Of a DNA stretch of 26,740 nucleotides, positions 8,842 through 16,890 are shown piece by piece (positions within the stretch are counted from its first letter, which is position 1; each line of letters opens with the position of its first letter). A model generated the notes under the pieces. That model worked only from the letters and a program-made list of their open reading frames with translations, made no database searches and was not told the origin of the DNA. The DNA lies in contig JAEOTJ010000379.1 in assembly GCA_016839905.1 (NCBI GenBank), forward strand, positions 1-26,740, written 5' to 3'. A program made the position numbers and the translations under genes. The stretch comes from Promethearchaeota archaeon (GTDB lineage: Archaea > Asgardarchaeota > Lokiarchaeia > Sigynarchaeales > SOKP01).

Positions 8842-9711
8842 TTATGATATTTTTTGTAAAACTTGGTTAATTTTAATACGATGGAATTTTAATCCTAGAT
8901 CTTCAGCACCCATCCCTAAAGCTAAAGCTATTAATTCTGTTATGTATAAAACAGGATAATTATAATCAGTACCATATTTTTTATTCACTTCTCTTTGATT
9001 GAAATCAAACTGCTGATAACAAGCTGGACAAACAACTGCAATGCAATCTGCGCCAACATCTTTCATGCTCTCTAGCTTGTTTTTTAACATACTTAAAGAA
9101 ACTTCTTTATCTGTTTTTTCCACTGGATTACCACAACAATCATTCTTTAACCTATATTCTATAGGATCTGCTCCAATTGCTTCAATTATTATATCTAATG
9201 TAACTGGATTTAATGGGTCATCCCATTGTATAATTTCAGAAGGTCTAAGGTAATGGCACCCAGGGTGTCCTGCAACCCTTAGATCTTTTAAGGGATTTTT
9301 TATTATTTCCTTTATTCCATCAAGATTTTCAAATAATACTTGAGCAAAATGTTTGATCTCCACGGTTCCTTTATAATTTTTTCCAATTGATTTTAACTTG
9401 GTATTAATTTCCTTTTTCGTCTCATCATCTTTTTCTAACGCATGCTTAACTGTTTTAAGGGTTTCAGTACAGCCAGAACAGAGACTTAATATATCACTAT
9501 TATTTTCCTCATAGAGACATAAATTTCTTGCTCCTAAAGCTAACCAAGTTTGATGATCTAATTGTGCTGCTCCAGTTGGATCAGGGCAACATGAACATTT
9601 AGCTTGATCTCCAACTTCAATTCCTAATTTCTTAAAAGTCTTTCGAGCAGAAGCTTCTAAAAAAGGTAGTCTTCCAGGAATTACACATCCAAAAAAGTAT
9701 TTAAAAACCAT
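8842..9711 (-). CDS. hdrB: Heterodisulfide reductase subunit B (HdrB)
   Basis: 289 residues with two CCG domains. The first is C9-x31-C41C42-x35-C78xxC81, the textbook spacing. The second is C152, C192C193 and C228xxC231 (HPGC, NDCCG, CPAC). In HdrB these ligate two non-cubane [4Fe-4S] clusters that reduce a disulfide or a related acceptor. The ATG at 9711 follows the hdrC stop by 4 nt. All key cysteines are present, so the catalytic core should be intact. In MetFV-type clusters HdrBC are thought to relay electrons rather than reduce CoM-S-S-CoB; the real substrate here is unknown. It is the only HdrB in the window although the flavin module is present twice. Confidence 0.95.
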   Translation of the reverse strand: MVFKYFFGCVIPGRLPFLEASARKTFKKLGIEVGDQAKCSCCPDPTGAAQLDHQTWLALGARNLCLYEENNSDILSLCSGCTETLKTVKHALEKDDETKKEINTKLKSIGKNYKGTVEIKHFAQVLFENLDGIKEIIKNPLKDLRVAGHPGCHYLRPSEIIQWDDPLNPVTLDIIIEAIGADPIEYRLKNDCCGNPVEKTDKEVSLSMLKNKLESMKDVGADCIAVVCPACYQQFDFNQREVNKKYGTDYNYPVLYITELIALALGMGAEDLGLKFHRIKINQVLQKIS

Positions 9712-9715
9712 TTTC

Positions 9716-10219
9716 TTAATTTACCTCAGTAAGATATATTTTTTTTTCAAAATCTGTAGCTTCTAACAATTTCTTTACTTCGTCTTTATCTGCAGATTCA
9801 ATGGTTGGAAGTCCTAATTGTTCTCTTCTTCGAATAATAGGGGGTGTAGGTGAAATTGCCAAACCATTCTCTAAAATTGCTTTCGCTTGCGTTTTGAAGG
9901 TTTCAGGATAATTATTCCCCGTTTGAACAATTTTATTCTTTAAATTCTCAAAGATTTCAGTTAAAAAAACATTCTGTGGACACTCTTCCACACACATTTG
10001 GCAAGTACTACATAACCATACATTTGGATTTTGTTCTTTTATTAATAAGTCCATAAATCCCAATAATGATTCTTCTATGATTTTTCGTGGATTATATTCA
10101 CCCTCTGTTGCTAAAGCTACTGGACAAGTACTGGAGCAAGTTCCACATTGATAACAATAATTTAAAGAAAATTCTTCCTTTGTAATTTCATTTCTAAATT
10201 TAAAATTAATCATTTGCAT
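9716..10219 (-). CDS. hdrC: Heterodisulfide reductase subunit C (HdrC)
   Basis: 167 residues with two classical ferredoxin motifs: C22-C25-C28-C32 (CYQCGTCSSTC) and C70-C73-C76-C80 (CSTCQMCVEEC). It is soluble HdrC, which wires HdrA to HdrB; no membrane segments are seen, so it is not the HdrE/QmoC membrane fusion. It is the first gene of the operon. The start is ATG 10219, or ATG 10213 two codons later; no strong SD precedes either. A TATA-box-like element lies about 120 nt upstream. Confidence 0.93.
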   Translation of the reverse strand: MQMINFKFRNEITKEEFSLNYCYQCGTCSSTCPVALATEGEYNPRKIIEESLLGFMDLLIKEQNPNVWLCSTCQMCVEECPQNVFLTEIFENLKNKIVQTGNNYPETFKTQAKAILENGLAISPTPPIIRRREQLGLPTIESADKDEVKKLLEATDFEKKIYLTEVN

Positions 10220-10637
10220 AATTTTTTTAACTTTTTTTGTTTTAAATTATCAATTAAATGCTTCTTTATTTGTATTTATTACATTTTAATTAATTTCATA
10301 AAATTGGATCACTTATAATTTTTAATTATGACAGAATCCTTTATAAATATTATTGTTTCTGACTGAAAACGCATTAATATACTAATATTTAATAATAAAA
10401 AGTTACTTTTCAATCAAAAAATTTCCTTAAAATTTTTAATATTGAACAAAGTAATCAAACTAAATTCTAAACTTTAAAAATTAGTGATTTTAGTGTTTGA
10501 CATTTTTGGGAAAGAAATTTATATCTTATTTATGATATTTTTTTTGAAAAAATAATAATCCAAAAATATATTTGGAACAATAATTATATTTAACAAAGAG
10601 ATAATAACTAACTAATATAAAATGAGAGAATAGCAAT
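10220..10637. promoter_or_regulatory. Divergent promoter region between hdrC and the FrhB-family gene
   Basis: A 418-base, very AT-rich stretch with no convincing gene. It separates two divergent transcription units whose products are both redox proteins, so shared control is plausible. The clearest archaeal TATA-like element is TTTATAAATA at about 10340-10349. It is nearly symmetric, and its distance suits the hdrC side (leader of roughly 90 nt). A weaker candidate, AAATATATTT at 10564-10573, lies about 100 nt before the preferred FrhB start. No clear inverted-repeat operator was found. Promoter positions are pattern matches only. Confidence 0.4.
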
Positions 10638-10673
10638 ATGTCTGAAAATCAATCGTCTAAAGAAGGAGAAGTA

Positions 10674-11789
10674 ATGCCTAAATCTTTTGAAGATCTTATT
10701 AAAGAGGTACATGAACGTAATATTTGTGGAGAATGTGGAGGTTGCGTGAGTTTTTGCTCTGCTGATGATATTATTGCCATTGAAATGAGCAAGGATGGCC
10801 CACCTCATTATTTAAATAAAGAAAATTGCTTACATTGTGGAATATGTTATTTAATTTGTCCCGAAATTTATGAATTGAATGAAGAATTAAATAAAAAATT
10901 TAATTTTAAATCTCCAATAGGAAATTGGAAAAAGATTGTCTCTGCTCAAGCCATAGATTCCGAGCTCCAAAAAGCAGGTACTGATGGAGGTGTTATTACG
11001 GCTCTTTTAATTGCCATGTTAGAAAATAATATTATTGATGGAGCACTCGTCTCAAAAAAAGTCAATTCATTTCATCGAAAACCTTTTTTTGCAAAAACTA
11101 AGAAAGATATTATAGATGCCGCAGGGACTGATTATAGTATTGAAGGTCCAATTTCGGAATTAGGGAAATATAATACCTTCGTTTCAACAATATCAGAATT
11201 AAAACAAATAATATCTACAGACGATACAAAAATTGCTGTAGTGGGAGTTCCTTGTCAAATTCATTCTATTAGAAAGATGCAAGAACTTAAAATAATTCCC
11301 GCCCATATCGTGAAATATGCTCTAGGACTTTTTTGTTATGAAAATTTTAAATTTGATGCCGCTGCTCGAGCAAGAATTGAAGAACGGTTTAAATTTTCGT
11401 TGGATGATATTGAAAAGATGAATATTAAAGAGAATTTAATTATCAAAATTAAAAATAGAGATGAACCACTTAATATTGAATTTTCCGAAATTCAAGATAT
11501 AATGCGTCATGCTTGCTCAGTCTGTCCTAATTTCTCAAATTTTTATGCGGATATTTCATTTGGGGGTCTTGGCTCTAAGGATGGCTATACAACAACAATG
11601 ATCCGTACTAAAGAAGGTGAAGAAATTTATAATTTCGCATTAAATAAAGGATATATCAATGAGCCGACGGAACTAAATAATTCTGTAGAAAAATCAAAAA
11701 TGCTGGCAAAAATAATTAGTATTAGTGAAATGAAAACTAAAAGAGCAGAAAAAGCAATTAAAAACCTTCCACCCATAAAAGAATCCTAA
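10674..11789 (+). CDS. FrhB/FdhB-family F420-dependent flavoprotein with two ferredoxin motifs
   Basis: 371 residues from the preferred start. N-terminal ferredoxin motifs are C18-C21-C24-C28 (CGECGGCVSFC) and C52-C55-C58-C62 (CLHCGICYLIC). The FrhB core follows: AGTDGGVITALL, VVGVPCQIHSIRKM, and a late CSVCPNF with DISFGGLGS. FrhB-family subunits carry FAD plus FeS and exchange electrons between coenzyme F420 and a partner. I chose ATG 10674 because AAGGAG ends 5 nt before it and MPKSFEDL matches the usual family N-terminus; an upstream in-frame ATG at 10638 has a weaker site. It is divergent from the Hdr-MetVF operon, which suggests it feeds F420H2 electrons there (inference). Other FrhB homologues are F420-dependent sulfite or glutamate-synthase partners, so the exact reaction is open. 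Confidence 0.88.
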   Translation: MPKSFEDLIKEVHERNICGECGGCVSFCSADDIIAIEMSKDGPPHYLNKENCLHCGICYLICPEIYELNEELNKKFNFKSPIGNWKKIVSAQAIDSELQKAGTDGGVITALLIAMLENNIIDGALVSKKVNSFHRKPFFAKTKKDIIDAAGTDYSIEGPISELGKYNTFVSTISELKQIISTDDTKIAVVGVPCQIHSIRKMQELKIIPAHIVKYALGLFCYENFKFDAAARARIEERFKFSLDDIEKMNIKENLIIKIKNRDEPLNIEFSEIQDIMRHACSVCPNFSNFYADISFGGLGSKDGYTTTMIRTKEGEEIYNFALNKGYINEPTELNNSVEKSKMLAKIISISEMKTKRAEKAIKNLPPIKES

Positions 11790-11976
11790 TTTGCTAATTA
11801 CTCATTAACTTATTCATTATAGAGGGTCTTAGATCTTGATCAAGTGCTTTCATTTTTAAAAGAATCATGCTAATTCCTTTCATTATATTGAAAATTTTTA
11901 TAAAAAGAAAAAATTATTGGGAAATTATTTTCGATCAATCCCTGAGCATTTTCACAAAATAAGTATTTTAAATAAT

Positions 11977-12358
11977 TTAATTAATTATTAAATTATTTCC
12001 GCTAATTTTACATGATAATACATTTCTCATAATCAAAATTTCAAGATCCCTTTCTAAAATTGTATCATCAATTAGTAAATTATCCTTATTCTTTAATATT
12101 TGATTTAATTTTTGAATTTCAATTACTTTTATTGTTTTAAACAATTCATTGATGCGATTTAAAATAATTTGTTGGTTAAAAAGTGAATGAGAATTAGAAA
12201 TTAATTGATATAATCTATGTGCTAAAGAGTAATTAAAATCTTGTTTTTTTTTCAATTTCTTTCAATTTTTCAAGAATAATTATTGCCTCTTTATATTTTT
12301 CTTTAGACATTAAATCTTGAGCATCATTTAACTTCTTGACAAAATCTTGAGTATTCAT
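11977..12358 (-). pseudogene. Small TPR/winged-helix-like protein interrupted by a 9-A tract frameshift
   Basis: Two overlapping open frames look like one gene. The first starts at ATG 12358 and reads 41 codons (a helical MNTQDFVKKLNDAQDL-type start, TPR-like, with KYKEAIIILEKL) to a stop at 12233-12235. The second frame continues the same protein from the A run to the stop at 11977 (about 92 codons, ending in a winged-helix-like segment with LKNKDNLLIDDTILERD). The switch falls at nine A's on the coding strand (plus positions 12244-12252); with eight A's the frames join perfectly at KK-QDF. It may be a sequencing or assembly error, a recent mutation, or transcriptional slippage. The joined product would be about 126 residues, function unknown. 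If no joining occurs, the second frame could start at TTG 12255. Confidence 0.6.
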
Positions 12359-12487
12359 TATCTATCATATCTGATATTTAATTAATTAGTATAATAATTT
12401 AGAGTTAAAAATTTATTACTTTTTAAAATATTAATGATTAGTCTTAAATTATTCATAAAATTAATTATTTTGAATGACCAATAATAA

Positions 12488-12496
12488 TTTATAAAA
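12488..12496 (+). promoter_or_regulatory. Candidate TATA box for the NifU-like gene
   Basis: The motif TTTATAAAA lies about 80 nt before the ATG at 12571, which would give a leader of roughly 55 nt. This is a pattern match to the archaeal TATA consensus; no BRE can be claimed firmly in this AT-rich background. Confidence 0.35.
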
Positions 12497-12570
12497 GAAA
12501 CGGTTAAATATTTATTACAATTTTATCTATTAGTACTTTTTAAAAATTTTAAAAATCAATTGTGGATCAA

Positions 12571-12801
12571 ATGGTAGATAAAGAAAAAGTAAAAGAAATT
12601 ATAGAAAAAATAAGGCCCCAACTCCAAATGGATGGTGGGGATGTGGAATTAATAGAAATAACTGACGAAGGTATCGTGAAAGTTCGACTTCAAGGACACT
12701 GTGTTGGTTGTATGCACGCACAACAGACTCTTAAGTTTGGTATTGAAAGGGCTATAAAGCAATTCGAACCAAATATTAAGGAAGTAATATCAGTTCCCTA
12801 A
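12571..12801 (+). CDS. NifU C-terminal-domain FeS scaffold protein
   Basis: A 76-residue protein consisting only of the NifU C-terminal domain (Nfu-type). Motifs: QMDGGDVELIE (19-29) and the cluster-binding CVGC (C44, C47) followed by MHAQQTLKFG. Nfu domains hold a [4Fe-4S] cluster at a dimer interface and hand it to apo-proteins, which fits a genome with the many FeS proteins seen here. The ATG at 12571 is preferred; an in-frame GTG at 12562 would add three residues but has no SD. It is monocistronic by spacing, and a T-rich stretch follows the stop. Confidence 0.9.
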   Translation: MVDKEKVKEIIEKIRPQLQMDGGDVELIEITDEGIVKVRLQGHCVGCMHAQQTLKFGIERAIKQFEPNIKEVISVP

Positions 12802-12802
12802 T

Positions 12803-12820
12803 ATTTTTATTTTTTTTAAA
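12803..12820 (+). terminator. Oligo-T candidate terminator after the NifU-like gene
   Basis: A T-dominated run (five T's, an A, then eight T's) follows the stop at once on the coding strand. Archaeal RNA polymerase often terminates at such runs without a hairpin. The AT-rich background makes this weak. Confidence 0.3.
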
Positions 12821-12944
12821 TATCTCATATAAAAATATTTAAATTTATATTAAAATTGATTTTGATATTAATCCTATTTAAAAAGATTAATTAGTTTAGT
12901 TTTATTATTTACTTTAAAATATTATATTGCAATTTTGATAGATT

Positions 12945-14642
12945 ATGAGCGAAAAAGAAAACGAGAATGAGGATGCTCCAAAGAAACTTATTGATTTTTT
13001 GGTACAAAGAGTATGTCCAAGTTGTGCAAAAATAAATGAAATCACTAGTAAAACTTGTGAATTCTGTGACATTGATATGAGCAAAATTGAGCCAATAGGG
13101 ACTGGGGATGATATTTCAAGAGAATTAGCAATTACTGCAATTATGGATACAGATGCGAGTGTAAGGAAAACTGCTGTTGATTCTTTAGGAGATTTAGGAG
13201 ATAACAAAGTTTTAGGCGTATTGACTTATGTACTTCTTAACGATCCTGATGACTCTGTTAGAAAGGAGGCTGCTGATGAAATAGGTGATTTACACCATGA
13301 ATACTCAATAAAGGCATTAACTAAAGCACTTAAGGATAAAAGTCAAAGTGTACGAAAAGAAGCTGTAGAAGGATTAGAAAAAATTAAGAAAAAGACCCAA
13401 CTTAAGGATAAAGCCGAAAAGGAGGAAGATATTGAAAAAGAGCCTTCAGAAATCAAAAAACCTGAAAGGAGAACGCAAGGTCAATTAATTCAAGAAGCCT
13501 TAGGGCTTTCCCCAGAAGATATTCAATTAATTGAGAAAAAATTTTTTATTGCTAGATTTCTTGATTTTTTTTCAGAAGAAACATTAGATTTTATCTATAA
13601 AGATAATCAAATTGACCAATATAAAACTGAAATTAATAATAATTTTCAGCTTTTTGAAAATAAAAGTGAAGAAGATAAACTATTAGCAAAAAGTTTTGAA
13701 AGTAAGAAAATATTTGAAATAATTAACCATTTAAAAACTAAAAGTGAGGAATACGCAATAAAAAGTGGATTTAAAGAACCAATTGAAACGAAATTCCGTA
13801 GAATTAGTATAATAATCACATTACCCATGTTTGTATTAATTTTTGTCTTTATGTTTTTACCTCCAGATTATCTTATCTTTTCTTTTCCACTACTTTGTAT
13901 TTTCTGCATGCTTCCTCAATTCTTAAGGGCTTCAATCTTAAAAAAATGGTATGACTTTAAGGATCAAAATAAAAATCAATTTTATTCAGAAAATCGTGAT
14001 GATATAATGATTTTAAAAGGATACACGAGAGATTTATTGAATAATATAAGGACAGAACTTCTAGATTTAAAAGTCCCTCTTCAAATAATAAAATTTGTAC
14101 TTTATAGTAGAGATTATGATAATGTAAATTTGATTAATCAACGAATGATAAAGGGATCAACACAATATTTCTTTTCTTTTGAGTATCCCTCTGGAATGGA
14201 ACCATTTCCTATTCCAGAAATAATTCGTAAAAATTACTCGGATACTCTTCTTGAAGAGAGAAGGACCCATGAAAAACCTGAAAAAAATTTTATTGTTTTA
14301 TCTGACCTTAAAATTGAAAATGGAGTTATATTAAATTTTTCACCTATTTTAAAAACTCCAATGGCAAATAAAATTAATGAATTGTTGAATAATTGTGATT
14401 TTTCTAAATCTCCTACAGATTTTAATAAATTAATTCCAAAATATTCTCCTGATATGGGAATTTATTGTACATGTGGTGAAATTATTGAAATTATTAATGT
14501 ACAAATTTGTAATTGGAAAAATGAATTAAAATTTTATTTATTTGAAGGAGGAAAATGTAACTGTGGAGAAAAAATGTACACGCTTTCCTTAATGAATGAA
14601 AACAATGAAATACCTAATGAATTTAAAGATATTTTTAAATAA
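12945..14642 (+). CDS. Zinc-finger / HEAT-repeat membrane protein of unknown function
   Basis: 565 residues; not a family I can name. Residues 24-41 form a zinc-ribbon-like CPSC...CEFC. Residues 58-150 carry about three HEAT (PBS-lyase type) repeats with the recurring VRKEAVxxLG pattern. A charged linker follows. Residues about 288-305 and 309-326 are two hydrophobic, probably membrane-spanning helices joined by a short PPDY turn, so the long flanking regions would lie on the same side. Near the C-terminus C508/C510 (CTCG), C522 and C538/C540 (CNCG) form a second likely metal site. It is flanked by a NifU-like gene and, convergently, an acyl-CoA synthetase-like gene 5 nt away; neither suggests a role. 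A scaffold anchored to the membrane is a reasonable guess. Confidence 0.8.
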   Translation: MSEKENENEDAPKKLIDFLVQRVCPSCAKINEITSKTCEFCDIDMSKIEPIGTGDDISRELAITAIMDTDASVRKTAVDSLGDLGDNKVLGVLTYVLLNDPDDSVRKEAADEIGDLHHEYSIKALTKALKDKSQSVRKEAVEGLEKIKKKTQLKDKAEKEEDIEKEPSEIKKPERRTQGQLIQEALGLSPEDIQLIEKKFFIARFLDFFSEETLDFIYKDNQIDQYKTEINNNFQLFENKSEEDKLLAKSFESKKIFEIINHLKTKSEEYAIKSGFKEPIETKFRRISIIITLPMFVLIFVFMFLPPDYLIFSFPLLCIFCMLPQFLRASILKKWYDFKDQNKNQFYSENRDDIMILKGYTRDLLNNIRTELLDLKVPLQIIKFVLYSRDYDNVNLINQRMIKGSTQYFFSFEYPSGMEPFPIPEIIRKNYSDTLLEERRTHEKPEKNFIVLSDLKIENGVILNFSPILKTPMANKINELLNNCDFSKSPTDFNKLIPKYSPDMGIYCTCGEIIEIINVQICNWKNELKFYLFEGGKCNCGEKMYTLSLMNENNEIPNEFKDIFK

Positions 14643-14647
14643 TACTT

Positions 14648-15997
14648 TTATTTCTTTTTAATTTTTGAAAAATAATCATATAATAATCGATAACCTCTAA
14701 CTGCTCGCTCTATTTCGTTTTCAAAAACAGGAAAACGTAATTCAGAAGCAGAACTTAAAACCCTTTTTACACCCTCTCTTTCAGCTTGAACAAGTATTGT
14801 TATAATAGGTTTATCTGGATATTTCTCTCTTATTTTATCAAAGATATTAAAATCGAACTCAATTTCAATAAAAAATTCTAAAGCCAAAATTAAAGCATCT
14901 ACATTCGTATCTTTCAATAATGTATGTGCTGATGTATTATAAATACCACATATTTTTATCCCAATAAACTTTTCAGGAGGCCAATAATCTACAGGGTTTC
15001 CATAAGCGCAAGTTGTACCTCCAATTTTATCTAAAATAATATCTTGAGATTCTTTATTAGGTTTTGCTAATGATAAATTTTGTTTCCTCATTTCATTTAT
15101 AATAATATGAATTGCTCCTGAGCTTGGGCCGATAATTCCTAATCGAGTACCTTTTGGTTCAGGACACCATAAAAATATTTTTGCAATATCAAATAATTCA
15201 ATATAATTTAAAACCGGAATTATTCCCGCTTTTATTAATCTTTCCTCCTTAATTTTATCCTTCCCCACATAAAATGTTAAGATTGGTTTAACTGGAGCGA
15301 CTTTTTTTACAGCTTCTATTAAATCATCCGTTATTTCTCTGAGGAATAAGGAAATGACTTTAGTAGTAGTATCTTTTAAGAAATATAAAAGAACATCTGC
15401 CTCATTTATGTGAAATCCTTTTCCTAAATGAATTACTTTTGAAATAGGCAATCCTTGCGAAGGTACCCACCAGCCTAAGGCTCCAGCAAGTCCCCCAGAT
15501 TGAGCAATAAAGCTTATACCTTCCGTATTATTTTTATTTTCTCGCATTATATATTGTCTAACAGGAATAATTGAAGTGGTAAAATTATTAATAAAATTTA
15601 TTATTCCTAACATGGATGGCCCTAAATAGGTGATACCATATTTTTTACAGATTTGATTTAATTTAAATTCAATATTCTTAACATCTGTACCTGGTTTTAG
15701 TTCAGCTTGGATTGCTATGTTTTTTACTCCAATTACACCTAATTTTTCAACGATTTCAAGTATATTCTGTCCTAATACAATTACAGCAAGTTCAGGAATT
15801 TCAGGTAGATTTTCAAAAGTACTATATGATTTGACACCAAGAATATCATTTGTATTTGGATTTAAGATATACAATTTCCCTTGATAAAAAATTTCAAGTA
15901 GATTCTTTAATATTGTATAACTAAATGTCGAAGCTTTTCTTGAAACACCAATAATTAAAATACTCTTGGGATTAAAGAATGGATCTAGGTTCTTCAA
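14648..15997 (-). CDS. ADP-forming acyl-CoA synthetase alpha-like protein lacking the catalytic His loop
   Basis: 449 residues. The N-terminal CoA-binding Rossmann domain (FFNPKSILIIGVSRKAS, later LYILNPN) and YLGPSMLGIIN are clear, followed by the succinyl-CoA-ligase-like domain (FIAQSGGLAGALGWW) and the third domain. This is the layout of the alpha subunit of archaeal acetyl/acyl-CoA synthetase (ADP-forming). In active enzymes a SHTGSLAG-type loop with the phosphorylated His lies between the KSGR-like strand and the GVIR strand; here YVGKDKIKEERLIKAGIIPV runs across with about 18 residues missing and no His. No ATP-grasp beta subunit is next to it. It may therefore be a CoA-binding regulator or a partner of an active paralogue. 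The start is TTG at 15997, chosen because the family N-terminus fits; no good SD is seen. Confidence 0.82.
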   Translation of the reverse strand: MKNLDPFFNPKSILIIGVSRKASTFSYTILKNLLEIFYQGKLYILNPNTNDILGVKSYSTFENLPEIPELAVIVLGQNILEIVEKLGVIGVKNIAIQAELKPGTDVKNIEFKLNQICKKYGITYLGPSMLGIINFINNFTTSIIPVRQYIMRENKNNTEGISFIAQSGGLAGALGWWVPSQGLPISKVIHLGKGFHINEADVLLYFLKDTTTKVISLFLREITDDLIEAVKKVAPVKPILTFYVGKDKIKEERLIKAGIIPVLNYIELFDIAKIFLWCPEPKGTRLGIIGPSSGAIHIIINEMRKQNLSLAKPNKESQDIILDKIGGTTCAYGNPVDYWPPEKFIGIKICGIYNTSAHTLLKDTNVDALILALEFFIEIEFDFNIFDKIREKYPDKPIITILVQAEREGVKRVLSSASELRFPVFENEIERAVRGYRLLYDYFSKIKKK

Positions 15998-16047
15998 TAT
16001 TAGTTTTTTACTTTTCTTATTTACTTATTATAATTAATTGAATTTAT

Positions 16048-16674
16048 TCAAGCAAGAGCTAATTCATGTACAGGAATTTCCCTACGTTTATTCGCATCAT
16101 ATAAGGGCAAGCCAGAACGCTTGAAAATTTCTGGACTTTTATAATTTAAAACTACAATTTGACAAGAGCAAGGAATTTTCATGCTTGCTACTCTTAACCT
16201 ATCTCGAACTATCTGTAAATCTTTTAGGTATGCTCCTACATCACATATTACTTGTCCGGCTCTAACGCGAGCACATACACCCGTAGAACGCCCAAAAGAA
16301 TTCCTCATCCCTGATTGAACTCTATCTGCCCCCGCAAAGGCGAGCATTCTATTCTCTCGAAATTTTTGGAAAGGTTTTGGTCTTATTCGCAATCGAAAAT
16401 TATTTCTTCCTAATTTTCTCTGTAGAACACCATTAATAGTAATACGAATTGCTTCTAAAGCGTTTGAAGAGATCTGGATTTGATTATTTACCTTAAGCCC
16501 AATTGTTAATTCCCAATCACTCCAAGGAATGTCTTTATTCCCGCCCCAGAAACGTACAATCTTGCTCTGAGCACCTCCTCGAGCATATTCTCTTCGATGA
16601 TTGGCAGATCGCTTATGTTGAAAGGCACGTCTATTCCATTTTTTATAACAATGCCATGGACGCTTATGAGCCAT
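16048..16674 (-). CDS. rpl10e: Large ribosomal subunit protein uL16 (archaeal L10e)
   Basis: 208 residues. uL16 sits near the peptidyl-transferase centre and the A-site tRNA elbow. Recognisable stretches are MAHKRPWHCYK at the start, KIVRFWGG, SSNALEAIRI, LGRNNFRLRIRP, ENRMLAFAGADRVQSGMR and the following SFGRSTG. Archaeal L10e is typically about 170-180 residues; this one has a somewhat longer N-terminal region (residues 10-35, rich in Arg/His) and about 30 extra residues at the C-terminus (IFKRSGLPLYDANKRREI region). ATG at 16674 is the natural start. It is not inside a ribosomal operon in this window. Family call is certain. Confidence 0.97.
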   Translation of the reverse strand: MAHKRPWHCYKKWNRRAFQHKRSANHRREYARGGAQSKIVRFWGGNKDIPWSDWELTIGLKVNNQIQISSNALEAIRITINGVLQRKLGRNNFRLRIRPKPFQKFRENRMLAFAGADRVQSGMRNSFGRSTGVCARVRAGQVICDVGAYLKDLQIVRDRLRVASMKIPCSCQIVVLNYKSPEIFKRSGLPLYDANKRREIPVHELALA

Positions 16675-16890
16675 ATTTATTCACTTAAATCGTTGATTTA
16701 ACTAATTTTAATTTTAATTTGGTTAATTTAAGAAATCTTTTTAGAGATTATATTCTATTTTTACAATTAACTTAAATTTAATAAAAATTAAAAATAAATA
16801 ACTTAGTTATTTTTCTTTTATGAGATTAATCTTTACTATGAAAATTAATTAAAAAATTTTATCATATCTAATATATTTTATAGAAAATTA

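Noticed and set aside
10220..10637. Riboswitch, tRNA or small RNA in the long intergenic region
   Set aside because: No stable GC-containing stems or cloverleaf pattern could be found in this AT-rich stretch.
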